Shown in pieces: positions 53,680-61,167 of a DNA stretch of 64,000 nt (the stretch's first letter is position 1; every line of letters begins with the position of its first letter). The position numbers and the translations under genes were made by a program. The notes under the pieces were generated by a model. That model was not told where the DNA came from and made no database searches. It was given only the letters and a program-made list of their open reading frames with translations. Source of the DNA: Bradyrhizobium sp. RD5-C2 (GTDB lineage: Bacteria > Pseudomonadota > Alphaproteobacteria > Rhizobiales > Xanthobacteraceae); the NCBI RefSeq assembly GCF_019972155.1, contig NZ_BOVL01000009.1, forward strand, positions 76,190 to 140,189, in the 5' to 3' direction.

Positions 53680-54144
53680 ATGGCGAATTCAAACCACACC
53701 ACACGCCGCACGGTTCTCGGCCTCGCCGGAGGCGCCGCAGTGATGGTGATCGTACGTCCCGCGGAAGCGACGCCGGCGATGCTGCAGGCTGCAATCCGCA
53801 ATGTCGTCGGCGAAGCCAATGTGCGCACCGGCAAGGTCAAGCTCGATATCCCGCCGCTGGTCGAGAACGGCAACACCGTGCCGATGACGATCAGCGTCAC
53901 CAGCCCGATGACGGCGGATGAGTATGTGAAGAGCATCCATGTCTTCAACGAGAAGAACCCGCAGCCGAACATCGGTAATTTCTATCTGGGGCCGCGCGCC
54001 GGACGCGCGCAAATATCGACCCGCATCCGTCTCGCCGACAGCCAGAAGGTCACCGCCATCGCGCGGCTGTCCGACGACACGTTCTGGTCGACAACCGCTG
54101 ATGTCGTGGTGACGCTCGCCGCCTGCACCGAGGAGGCGATCTGA
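53680..54144 (+). CDS. soxY: Sulfur carrier protein SoxY with unusual C-terminus
   Basis: 154 residues. A Tat signal (TTRRTVLGLAGGAAVMVIV) leads into the SoxY fold (GKVKLDIPPLVENGNTVPMTISVTSPMTADEYVKSIHVFNEKNPQPNIGNF). The only C-terminal cysteine lies in AACTEEAI. The usual carrier arm GGCGG, which ends the protein with Cys third from the end, is not present; here Cys is sixth from the end and the glycines are Ala. The mature protein still has one Cys to carry the sulfur substrate. It overlaps soxZ by one base. Confidence 0.88.
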   Translation: MANSNHTTRRTVLGLAGGAAVMVIVRPAEATPAMLQAAIRNVVGEANVRTGKVKLDIPPLVENGNTVPMTISVTSPMTADEYVKSIHVFNEKNPQPNIGNFYLGPRAGRAQISTRIRLADSQKVTAIARLSDDTFWSTTADVVVTLAACTEEAI

Positions 54145-54464
54145 TGCCATCGGCCCTGATCAACGTGCCGGCCAAGGCCAAGCGCGGCAGCGTCATCGAG
54201 ATCAAGACGCTGATGTCGCATATCATGGAGACCGGCTATCGCCACACCGCGTCGGGCGACGTGGTGCCCCGCGACATCATCACGAGCTTCACTTGCCGGT
54301 TCAACGGCACGGAGATCTTTCGCGCCGATCTTTATCCGGCGATCGCCGCCAACCCGTTCATCACCTTCTTCACCACGGTGACCGAGAGCGGCAAGTTCGA
54401 GTTCGAGTGGATCGGCGACAAGGGGTTTTCGGAGACCGCGCAGGCTTCGATCACGGTCGAATGA
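54144..54464 (+). CDS. soxZ: Sulfur carrier partner SoxZ
   Basis: 106 residues, no signal peptide, as usual for SoxZ, which is exported bound to SoxY. The family segments IEIKTLMSHIMETGYRHTASGDVVPRDIITSFTCRFNG and PAIAANPFITFFTTVTESGKFEFEWIGDKGF are complete. It forms the SoxYZ heterodimer in the periplasm. Start and stop overlap both neighbours (TGATG and ATGA), so soxY-Z-A are translationally coupled. Confidence 0.92.
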   Translation: MPSALINVPAKAKRGSVIEIKTLMSHIMETGYRHTASGDVVPRDIITSFTCRFNGTEIFRADLYPAIAANPFITFFTTVTESGKFEFEWIGDKGFSETAQASITVE

Positions 54465-55234
54465 GGATTGCGGTCTGCATCGCGCTGCTGACGGCGGTGG
54501 CGGGCGCGGCGCTCGCCGCGGAGATTCCGCTATCCGAACGCCGCTCCGGCTACAGCTTCATGAGCGCGGACACCAGGGCGATGCAGGACGAGGACACCGC
54601 CAACCCCGGCATGCTGTTCGTGCTCGACGGCGAGGCCCTGTGGAAGCGCAAGGCTGGCGCCGCAAACAAGGCCTGCGCCGATTGCCACAACGATGCGCGC
54701 GTCAGCATGAAGGGCGTCGCGACGCACTATCCCGCCTTCGAGAAGGCGCTGGGGAGACCGGTCGAACTCGAAGCGCGGATCAATCTCTGCCGCACCAACC
54801 ACCAGCAGGCATCGCCATTCGCCTATGAAAGCCGCGAGCTGCTGGCGCTGACCGCCTATGTCGCGCAGCAGTCACGCGGCATACCGATCGCACCCGGCGA
54901 CGATCCGGAGCTGGCGCCCTTCGTCGAGAAGGGCCACGCGCTGTTCATGCAGCGGCAGGGCCAGCTCAATCTCGGCTGCACCAATTGCCACGACGACAAC
55001 TGGGACAAGAAGCTCGCGGGCAGCGCGATCACGCAGGGACAACCGACCGGCTATCCGCTGTACCGGCTGGAATGGCAGTCGCTCGGATCGTTGCAGCGGC
55101 GGCTGCGCGCCTGCATGACCGGCATTCGGGCGCAGGCCTATGACTATGGCTCGCCCGAGCTGGTCGAGCTCGAGCTCTATCTGATGTCGCGAGCGCGCGG
55201 CATGCCGATCGAGACGCCGGCGGTCAGGCCATAA
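54461..55234 (+). CDS. soxA: Diheme cytochrome c SoxA
   Basis: 257 residues from an ATG overlapping the soxZ stop. Signal peptide to about residue 19. Two CXXCH sites are visible (CADCH and CTNCH), so this is a diheme SoxA. The cysteine of RRLRACMTGIRAQ is the catalytic heme-ligand Cys of the family. With SoxX it oxidatively couples thiosulfate to SoxY. Last gene of the sox set; soxB does not follow, and a repeat element begins 18 bases after the stop. Confidence 0.92.
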   Translation: MRIAVCIALLTAVAGAALAAEIPLSERRSGYSFMSADTRAMQDEDTANPGMLFVLDGEALWKRKAGAANKACADCHNDARVSMKGVATHYPAFEKALGRPVELEARINLCRTNHQQASPFAYESRELLALTAYVAQQSRGIPIAPGDDPELAPFVEKGHALFMQRQGQLNLGCTNCHDDNWDKKLAGSAITQGQPTGYPLYRLEWQSLGSLQRRLRACMTGIRAQAYDYGSPELVELELYLMSRARGMPIETPAVRP

Positions 55235-55251
55235 CGCATCGGCTTGATCCA

Positions 55252-55312
55252 GCGAAGCGAAGCAATCCATTGCTCCCGGCTGTACCGGAAGATGGATTGC
55301 TTCAGCCTTCGC
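55252..55312. repeat. Palindromic repeat (GAAGCAATCCA family)
   Basis: GAAGCAATCCAT (55259-55270) and ATGGATTGCTTC (55292-55303) are exact 12-base inverted repeats. The flanks GCGAAGC and GCCTTCGC continue the stem imperfectly, and CCGG pairs form inside the loop. It lies between the convergent soxA and ferredoxin reductase genes. Confidence 0.85.
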
Positions 55313-55320
55313 TGCGAAGA

Positions 55321-56094
55321 TCAGCGTTCGGCGAACGCCTTCTCCACCACGAACTGCGCAGGCTCACCGTGATTGCCCTCGACGAAGCCGCGGCCGCCCA
55401 GCAGCGTGCGGGTGTCGGCGACCAGCGCCGGCGAACCGCAGATCATGACGCGGTCATGCGCGGCATCGAGCGCCGGCAGGCCGATGTCGGCGAACAGCTT
55501 GCCCGAGGTGATGAGGTCGGTGATGCGGCCGCGGTTGTGGAACGGATCGCGCGTCACGGTCGGATAGTAGATCAGCTGATCGCGCACGAGATCGCCGATC
55601 AGCTCGTCCTGCGGCAGCTTCTCGGTGATCATCTCGCCATAGGCGAGCTCCTTGACGCGGCGGCAGCCATGCAGCAGCACGACCTTCTCGAAGCGGTCAT
55701 AGGTCTCGGGATCCTTGATCACGCTCAGGAACGGCGCGAGCCCCGTGCCAGTGCCGATCAAATAGAGGTTGCGGCCGTCCTCGAGGTTGTCGATGACCAG
55801 CGTGCCGGTGGCCTTGCGGCTGACGATGATCTCGTCGCCTTCCTTGAGGTGCTGGAGACGCGAGGTCAGCGGGCCGTCCGGAACCTTGATCGAGAAGAAC
55901 TCGAGCGTGTCCTCGTAGTTCGCGCTGGCGACGCTGTAGGCGCGCAGCAGCGGCTTCTCGCCGACTTTGAGCCCGATCATGGTGAACTCGCCGTTGCGGA
56001 AGCGGAACGACGGATTGCGCGTGGTTTTGAAGGAGAACAGCGTGTCGGTCCAGTGATGAACGCTGAGGACGCTTTCCTGGTTGAAATTGCTCAT
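55321..56094 (-). CDS. fpr: Ferredoxin-NADP+ reductase
   Basis: 257 residues. FAD-binding block LLRAYSVAS (R-x-Y-S) and the NADP block LIGTGTGLAPFLSVIKDP, with YELAYGEM-type segment VKELAYGEMITEKL and VMICGSPALV near the end. The C-terminus FVVEKAFAER is that of the bacterial Fpr subclass I. It exchanges electrons between NADPH and ferredoxin or flavodoxin in the cytoplasm. It is divergent from the amidohydrolase; a perfect dyad lies 65-90 bases before its start. Confidence 0.92.
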   Translation of the reverse strand: MSNFNQESVLSVHHWTDTLFSFKTTRNPSFRFRNGEFTMIGLKVGEKPLLRAYSVASANYEDTLEFFSIKVPDGPLTSRLQHLKEGDEIIVSRKATGTLVIDNLEDGRNLYLIGTGTGLAPFLSVIKDPETYDRFEKVVLLHGCRRVKELAYGEMITEKLPQDELIGDLVRDQLIYYPTVTRDPFHNRGRITDLITSGKLFADIGLPALDAAHDRVMICGSPALVADTRTLLGGRGFVEGNHGEPAQFVVEKAFAER

Positions 56095-56142
56095 CGCACC
56101 AATCCCTGATTTGTGCTGCGGCGGAAAGGGACTTGAACCCCG

Positions 56143-56170
56143 TTGACCGGCCGGATCGTTTGTATACGAT
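56143..56170 (+). promoter_or_regulatory. Candidate promoter of the amidohydrolase gene
   Basis: TTGACC (56143-56148) and TACGAT (56165-56170) stand 16 bases apart, good -35 and -10 matches for the housekeeping sigma factor. The -10 box lies within the dyad at 56159-56184, so a bound protein would block it. Confidence 0.5.
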
Positions 56171-56184
56171 CATTCGTATACAAA
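56159..56184. promoter_or_regulatory. Perfect 11-bp operator dyad (TTTGTATACGA)
   Basis: TTTGTATACGA (56159-56169) and TCGTATACAAA (56174-56184) are exact inverted repeats around TCAT. TGTATAC-type half-sites are typical of GntR-family and some MarR-family repressors. It lies between the divergent fpr and amidohydrolase genes and covers the candidate -10 box of the latter. No regulator gene is adjacent; the nearest is the MarR gene at 59992-60447. Confidence 0.8.
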
Positions 56185-56192
56185 TGAATAAT

Positions 56193-56218
56193 CCGGCTTG
56201 ATCGAAAAGTCAAGCCGG
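56193..56218 (+). promoter_or_regulatory. Hairpin in the amidohydrolase leader
   Basis: CCGGCTTGA (56193-56201) and TCAAGCCGG (56210-56218) form a perfect 9-bp stem with an 8-base loop. It lies downstream of the candidate promoter and 32 bases before the ribosome-binding site AAGGAA, so it would form in the 5' end of the message. Confidence 0.55.
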
Positions 56219-56263
56219 GCTCAGATTCCCGGGCAATTTCGGAACGAAAAAAGGAAAACACCC

Positions 56264-57460
56264 ATGGCTCACGACGCGCCCCAGGCCACCGGCCCCAGCA
56301 AGCTGGTGATCCGCAATATCGGGCTATTGCTGTCGGGAGCGCTGGAGAAGCCGATCCTGGACGCCGATACCATCGTCGCCGAGAACGGCAAGATCACCGC
56401 GATCGGCCGCTTCAAGGACGTCGACACCGAAGGCGCCACCACGATCGTCGATGCCATGGGAACGACGGTCGCGCCCGGCCTGATCGACAGCCACGTCCAT
56501 CCCGTCGCCGGCGACTGGACGCCGCGGCAGAACCAGACCAACTGGATCGACAGCTATCTGCATGGCGGCGTCACCACCATGATCTCCGCGGGCGAGGTGC
56601 ACATGCCCGGCCGGCCGCGCGACGTGGTCGGGGTGAAGGCGATGGCGATCTTCGCGCAGCGCGCGTTCTGGACGCTACGGCCGGGCGGCGTGAAGGTGCA
56701 CGCCGGCGCGCCCGTGATCGAATGCGAGATGGTCGAGGACGATTTCAAGGAAATGGCCGCCGCCGGCGTCAAGCTGCTCGGCGAGGTCGGGCTAGGTGGC
56801 GTGAAGGACGGGCCGACGGCGCGGAAAATGGTCGGCTGGGCGCGCAAATACGGCATTCAAAGCACGATCCACACCGGCGGCCCTTCGATTCCCGGCTCCG
56901 GCCTGATCGACAAGGACGTCGTTCTGGAAGCCGACACCGACGTGGTCGGCCACATCAACGGCGGCCACACCGCCCTGCCCGACGATCAGATCCGCTGCAT
57001 CTGCGAGGGCTGCAAACGTGGTCTCGAACTGGTGCACAACGGCAATGAGCGTTCGGCGCTGTTCACCTTGCGCACCGCGCGCGAGATGGGCGATTTGCAT
57101 CGCGTCATCCTCGGCACCGACGCGCCGGCCGGCTCCGGCGTGCAGCCGCTCGGCATCCTGCGGATGGTCTCGCTGTTATCCTCGCTCGGCGAGCTGCCGG
57201 CCGAGCTGGCATTCTGCCTTGCGACCGGCAACACCGCGCGGATGCGCGAGCTCGATTGCGGCCTGATCGAGGTCGGCCGCTCCGCCGATTTCGTCATCAT
57301 GGACATGGCACAGCACTCGCCGGGCAAGAACCTTCTGCACAGCGTGCAGCTCGGCGATCTCCCGGGCATCGGCATGACCATCATCGACGGCATCGTCCGC
57401 ACCCAGCGCAGCCGCAACACGCCGCCCGCCGGCAAGGTGCCGGAGATCGTCGCGAAGTAG
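56264..57460 (+). CDS. Amidohydrolase-superfamily enzyme, enamidase-like
   Basis: 398 residues from the ATG at 56264, with AAGGAA 8 bases upstream. Metal-binding motif LIDSHVHP (HxH) follows strand TTVAPG, later IHTGGPS, VVGHINGGHT and the Asp of ILGTDAPAGSG complete the binuclear-metal ligand set. The sequence recalls enamidase of nicotinate fermentation (ring hydrolysis of 6-oxo-tetrahydronicotinate), but the substrate here is unproven. It probably stands under a repressor binding the dyad at 56159-56184. Confidence 0.85.
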   Translation: MAHDAPQATGPSKLVIRNIGLLLSGALEKPILDADTIVAENGKITAIGRFKDVDTEGATTIVDAMGTTVAPGLIDSHVHPVAGDWTPRQNQTNWIDSYLHGGVTTMISAGEVHMPGRPRDVVGVKAMAIFAQRAFWTLRPGGVKVHAGAPVIECEMVEDDFKEMAAAGVKLLGEVGLGGVKDGPTARKMVGWARKYGIQSTIHTGGPSIPGSGLIDKDVVLEADTDVVGHINGGHTALPDDQIRCICEGCKRGLELVHNGNERSALFTLRTAREMGDLHRVILGTDAPAGSGVQPLGILRMVSLLSSLGELPAELAFCLATGNTARMRELDCGLIEVGRSADFVIMDMAQHSPGKNLLHSVQLGDLPGIGMTIIDGIVRTQRSRNTPPAGKVPEIVAK

Positions 57461-57732
57461 CCGCAATAGTGACCCGTCACACCCGCGCAACGGCTTTGCC
57501 TCTGCGCGGAGGTAACGGTGAGAAATTGGTCCGTAGGGAACAGTAAGGCGCCGCGCGCCTTTGCCGCGCCGCCTCCGTAACCGAACCTTGTTTCCACCCG
57601 TCATCATTGAGGTGTATCGTGCCGCCACGCGAACATAGCCGGCGGCGCTCGCAAGAGCCACGCGACGATTAAGTTCCTGCCGCATGCCGCCGCGCCGTGT
57701 TGGTCCACACCAGGCAAACAGGAGGCAGCACG

Positions 57733-59133
57733 ATGACGATGAGGCCAGATCCCACGTTTCACGCGTCGCCGAAGCTTGCGATGGAAGCTCCGGCGGAGAA
57801 CTTCGCCTACACCGTGCTGCTCAGCCCGGACTTTTCCAAGCCCGACGCGCTCGCCGTGATCGACGTCAAGCCGGGCTCGCCGACCTACAGCAAGATCGTC
57901 CACACCGTGACGATGCCCAACAAGGGCGACGAGTTTCACCACTTCGGTTGGAACGCATGTTCCTCGGCATTATCTCCGCTTGCGGGACATGCCTTCATTG
58001 AGCGCCGCTATCTGATTGTTCCCGGCATGCGGTCATCGCGGATCTACATCATCGACACCAAGCCGGATCCGACGCAGGCCAGGATCCACAAGATCATCGA
58101 GCCCGAGGAGGTCTTCAGAAAGACGGGCTATTCGCGGCCGCATACCATCCACTGCGGACCGGACGGCATTTATGTCTCCACGCTCGGCGGCGGCGGCAAG
58201 GACGGCACCGATGGACCGCCCGGCGTCTTCATCATGGACTGCGAGACCTTCGAGGTGCTCGGACGCTGGGAAATCGATCGCGGTCCCCAGACCAAGCACT
58301 ATGACTTCTGGTGGAACCTGCCGCGCGACTACATGGTGAGCAGCGAATGGGCGCTGCCGCCGCAGTTCGAGAACGGCATCGTGCCGGAGGACCTGCTCTC
58401 GAACAAATACGGCCATCGCATCCACTTCTGGGATCTGCGGGCGCGCCGCAATGTGCAGACCATCGATCTCGGCGCCAACCATCAGATGGCGCTGGAGGTG
58501 CGGCCCGCTCACGATCCGGTTCGTGAATACGGCTTCGTCGGCGTCGTGGTCGATACCACCAACCTCGAAGGATCGATCTGGACCTGGTGGCGCGAGGGCG
58601 GCAAGTTTCACATCGAGAAGACGGCGACGATCCCGCCCGAGCCCGCGCCGAAGGAGCAATTGCCGCCGCTGCTGCAGGGTTTCGGCGCCGTGCCGCCGCT
58701 GGTGACCGACATCGACCTGTCGATGGACGACAAATTCCTTTACGTCTCCTGCTGGGCCACCGGCGAGATGCGCCAATACGATGTCAGCGATCCGCGCAAG
58801 CCAAAACTCGCCGGATCGGTCCGCATCGGCGGCATCGTCAGCCGCACCCCGCATCCCAACGGACAGGCATTTGCCGGCGGTCCGCAGATGGTCGAGATCA
58901 GCCGCGACGGCAAGCGGGTCTACTGGACCAATTCGCTGTACTCGACCTGGGACGACCAGTTCTATCCGCAGGGCATTCCCGGCGCCGAGGTGATGGCGAA
59001 TGCAAGCCCGGGCGGCGGCCTTGAGCTGGCGAAGGACTACTGGGTCAGCCTCCCCGACGGGTATCGCGCGCACCAGATCCGCCTCGACGGCGGTGACTGC
59101 TCGACGGATTCGTTCTGCTATCCATCGGCCTGA
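57733..59133 (+). CDS. Selenium-binding protein 56 family / methanethiol oxidase homologue
   Basis: 466 residues from the ATG at 57733, with GGAGG upstream. Family blocks: DEFHHFGWNACSSALSPLAGHAFIERRYLIVPGMRSSRIYIID, GYSRPHTIHCGPDGIYVSTLGG, HYDFWWNLPRDYMVSSEWALPPQFE, GHRIHFWDLRARRNVQTIDLG and PQMVEISRDGKRVYWTNSLYSTWDDQFYPQG. Bacterial members oxidise methanethiol to formaldehyde, hydrogen sulfide and peroxide. The CSSC motif known from the human protein reads CSSA here. No signal peptide is seen. The membrane-protein gene at 59136 starts 2 bases after its stop, so the two are one transcript. Confidence 0.9.
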   Translation: MTMRPDPTFHASPKLAMEAPAENFAYTVLLSPDFSKPDALAVIDVKPGSPTYSKIVHTVTMPNKGDEFHHFGWNACSSALSPLAGHAFIERRYLIVPGMRSSRIYIIDTKPDPTQARIHKIIEPEEVFRKTGYSRPHTIHCGPDGIYVSTLGGGGKDGTDGPPGVFIMDCETFEVLGRWEIDRGPQTKHYDFWWNLPRDYMVSSEWALPPQFENGIVPEDLLSNKYGHRIHFWDLRARRNVQTIDLGANHQMALEVRPAHDPVREYGFVGVVVDTTNLEGSIWTWWREGGKFHIEKTATIPPEPAPKEQLPPLLQGFGAVPPLVTDIDLSMDDKFLYVSCWATGEMRQYDVSDPRKPKLAGSVRIGGIVSRTPHPNGQAFAGGPQMVEISRDGKRVYWTNSLYSTWDDQFYPQGIPGAEVMANASPGGGLELAKDYWVSLPDGYRAHQIRLDGGDCSTDSFCYPSA

Positions 59134-59135
59134 AT

Positions 59136-59798
59136 GTGAGTGCAGCCGACTGGACACCGGCCTGGCTGTGGCTGGCGGTGATTGCGAGCGGCCTCTACCA
59201 CGGGATCAACCCCGGCATGGGCTGGCCGCTCGCGGTTTCGGCTGGATTGATGCAGAGGAGTTCGCGCGCGCTGCTGGCCGCGCTCGGCCCGCTCGCAATA
59301 GGTCACCTGCTGGCGATGCTGCTCGTGATCCTTCCCTTCGCGCTGCTGATCACCCTCGTCGAATGGCAGCGCACGATCCGGATCGGCGCCAGCCTGCTCG
59401 TGATCGCCTTCGGCATCTATCGGCTGATCGACCGCCGCCATCCGCGGGCCCTGGCGCGGATCCCGCCGACGCAACTCGCTTTGTGGTCCTTCGCGGTGGC
59501 GATCGCCCACGGCGCAGCGCTGATGCTGGTGCCGATCTATCTCGGACTATGTCGCGAGGCCGAACCGGACCAAGGCCACGCCGCCGCCAACTCCCTGATC
59601 GACACCAGCCTCACCATGGCCGTGCTGGTCTCCATCGTCCATGCCGGCGCGATGATCGCCGCCGGCGGATCTCTGGCGTGGCTGGTCTACCGCTATCTCG
59701 GCCTCAAATTCGTGGCCCGGAGCTGGTTCAACCTGGACACGGTTTGGGCCGTCAGCCTGGTGCTGGTCGGCGCCGTCGCGCTTGGCCTTGCGACATAA
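59136..59798 (+). CDS. Small polytopic membrane protein
   Basis: 220 residues from a GTG start. About six hydrophobic segments are visible. The opening WLAVIASGLYHGINPGMGWPLAVSAGLMQRS has an HG-x-NP-x-x-G motif in the first helix, and IAHGAALMLVPIYLG repeats an H-G motif later. This pattern occurs in membrane proteins related to metal or sulfite/cobalt-type carriers, but I cannot assign a function. Its tight coupling to the methanethiol-oxidase homologue suggests transport linked to that reaction, for example copper delivery or sulfite/sulfur compound export. Confidence 0.75.
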   Translation: MSAADWTPAWLWLAVIASGLYHGINPGMGWPLAVSAGLMQRSSRALLAALGPLAIGHLLAMLLVILPFALLITLVEWQRTIRIGASLLVIAFGIYRLIDRRHPRALARIPPTQLALWSFAVAIAHGAALMLVPIYLGLCREAEPDQGHAAANSLIDTSLTMAVLVSIVHAGAMIAAGGSLAWLVYRYLGLKFVARSWFNLDTVWAVSLVLVGAVALGLAT

Positions 59799-59828
59799 TC
59801 CGGATGCGACACGGTGGCACTTTCTTCA

Positions 59829-59988
59829 TCCTCCCCTGGAGGGGGAGGATCGGTTCGCATGAAATGCGAACCGAGGTGGGGTGACAGTCTCACCATTAGA
59901 ACAGTGCCCGTGTGGAGAGACCACCCCACCCCGGCTCTCATCTCGCTATGCTCGATGTGATCCGACCCTCCCCCTCCAGGGGAGGGTA
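59829..59988. repeat. Large composite palindromic repeat (CTCCCCTGGAGGGGG family)
   Basis: The ends CTCCCCTGGAGGGGGAGGATCG and CGACCCTCCCCCTCCAGGGGAGG are inverted repeats; each also folds on itself. A perfect inner hairpin CGGTTCGCAT-gaa-ATGCGAACCG lies at 59851-59873, and GAGGTGGGGTG pairs with CACCCCACC inside. The unit of about 160 bases fills the gap between two convergent genes. Confidence 0.85.
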
Positions 59989-59991
59989 AGG

Positions 59992-60447
59992 TCAGCGCAA
60001 CCTGCCGAGCAGCGCCATCAGGGTCTCGCGCTCCTTGGCGTCGAGCGGGGCCAGCGTCTCCCTAGAGATCACCAGCGCATTCGGCGCGGCCTTGTCGGCC
60101 ATCTGCTGACCAGCGCGCGTCAGGCTCACCATCAGCCGGCGGCCGTCGTCGGGATCGGGCGAGGTCTCGGTCAGGCCGCGTGCGGTGAGGCGATCGATCA
60201 CGCCCTTGATGGTCGCGACATCCATCGAGGTCAGCCGCCCGAGCTGGTTCTGCGAGCATGCCCCGACCTCGGACAGCTTCGACAGCGCCGCCCATTGCGT
60301 CGGCGTCAGGTTGATGCCGATCTCGCGGGAAAAGATCACGGCGTGACGCTGCGACACCTGGCGCAGGATGAAGCCGATCTGGTCATCGAGCACGTAACCG
60401 GGCTTGGCCGCCTTGACGCTTCGCTTCTGTGCAGCGCTCCTCGCCAT
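59992..60447 (-). CDS. MarR-family transcriptional regulator
   Basis: 151 residues. The winged helix-turn-helix has LTPTQWAALSKLSEVGACSQNQLGRLTSMDVATIKGVIDRLTARGLTETSPDPDDGRRLMVSLTRAGQQM, with the D-x-R-x wing. MarR proteins release DNA on binding aromatic or phenolic ligands. It starts 15 bases after livF of the second Liv operon, with AAGGACGGGG upstream, so it is the last gene of that transcript and may sense the imported compound. The palindrome at 56159-56184 is a possible target. Confidence 0.88.
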   Translation of the reverse strand: MARSAAQKRSVKAAKPGYVLDDQIGFILRQVSQRHAVIFSREIGINLTPTQWAALSKLSEVGACSQNQLGRLTSMDVATIKGVIDRLTARGLTETSPDPDDGRRLMVSLTRAGQQMADKAAPNALVISRETLAPLDAKERETLMALLGRLR

Positions 60448-60462
60448 TGTCCACCCCGTCCT

Positions 60463-61167
60463 TTACAGCGACAGATGCGCGTCGCGGATATCCGGGCGCG
60501 CATCGAGTTCCGCCATGGTGCCGCCAAAGCAGATCCGGCCGCGTTCGATGATGTAGGCGCGATCCGAGATCAGCCGGGCGAAATGCAGATTCTGCTCTGA
60601 CACGACGATGCTGACGCCCTCTTTCTTCATCGCCAGGATCGCATCGACCATCTGTTCGACGATCTTCGGCGACAGCCCCTCCGACGGCTCGTCGAGCAGC
60701 ACCAGCGACGGATTGCCCATCAGCGTGCGCGCGATCGTCAGCATCTGCTGTTCGCCGCCGCTCATGCGCCCGCCGGGCCGGCCGCGCATCTCGCCGAGAT
60801 TGGGGAACAGCTTGAACAGTTTTTCGCGATCCCATTGCGGCGCATTGGGCCGCTTGGGCTGGCGGCCGACCTCGAGATTCTCTTCGACCGTCAGATCCGT
60901 GAAGATGCGCCGTTCCTCCGGCACATAGCCGAGCCCGCCGCGCACGATCGCATGCGTCGGCAGCTCCAAGACGTCCCTGCCCTCGAACATGACGCGGCCG
61001 GAGCGGTTCTCGACCAGGCCGACGATCGAGCGGAACGTGGTCGACTTGCCGGCGCCGTTGCGGCCGAGCAATGCGACCACTTCGCCCTCGCCGACCTCAA
61101 GCGCGATGTCGAACAGGATATGCGCCGGGCCGTAGAAGCTGTTGAGATCCTTCACCGTGAGCTTCAT
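60463..61167 (-). CDS. livF: Branched-chain-type ABC ATPase LivF (second system)
   Basis: 234 residues. P-loop GRNGAGKST, LGYVPEERRIFTDLTVEENLEVG, signature MSGGEQQMLTIAR, Walker B LVLLDEPSEGLSP and VSEQN. The start overlaps the LivG stop by four bases. The LivF variant YVPEERRIF (E-E-R for E-G-R) is typical of systems for aromatic or amide substrates in my experience, but this does not prove the cargo. Confidence 0.9.
   Translation of the reverse strand: MKLTVKDLNSFYGPAHILFDIALEVGEGEVVALLGRNGAGKSTTFRSIVGLVENRSGRVMFEGRDVLELPTHAIVRGGLGYVPEERRIFTDLTVEENLEVGRQPKRPNAPQWDREKLFKLFPNLGEMRGRPGGRMSGGEQQMLTIARTLMGNPSLVLLDEPSEGLSPKIVEQMVDAILAMKKEGVSIVVSEQNLHFARLISDRAYIIERGRICFGGTMAELDARPDIRDAHLSL

Noticed and set aside
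56117..56142. Sequence resembling a tRNA T-arm (GGTTCAAGTCCC on the minus strand), a possible attachment site
   Set aside because: No acceptor, D or anticodon arm is present; the bases where the tRNA body would be form the operator dyad. No integrase is near. The match is short enough to be chance.
57461..57732. Possible riboswitch or small gene upstream of the selenium-binding-protein homologue
   Set aside because: Only a 7-bp hairpin (57545-57561) is apparent; no known riboswitch core and no coding frame with a ribosome site.
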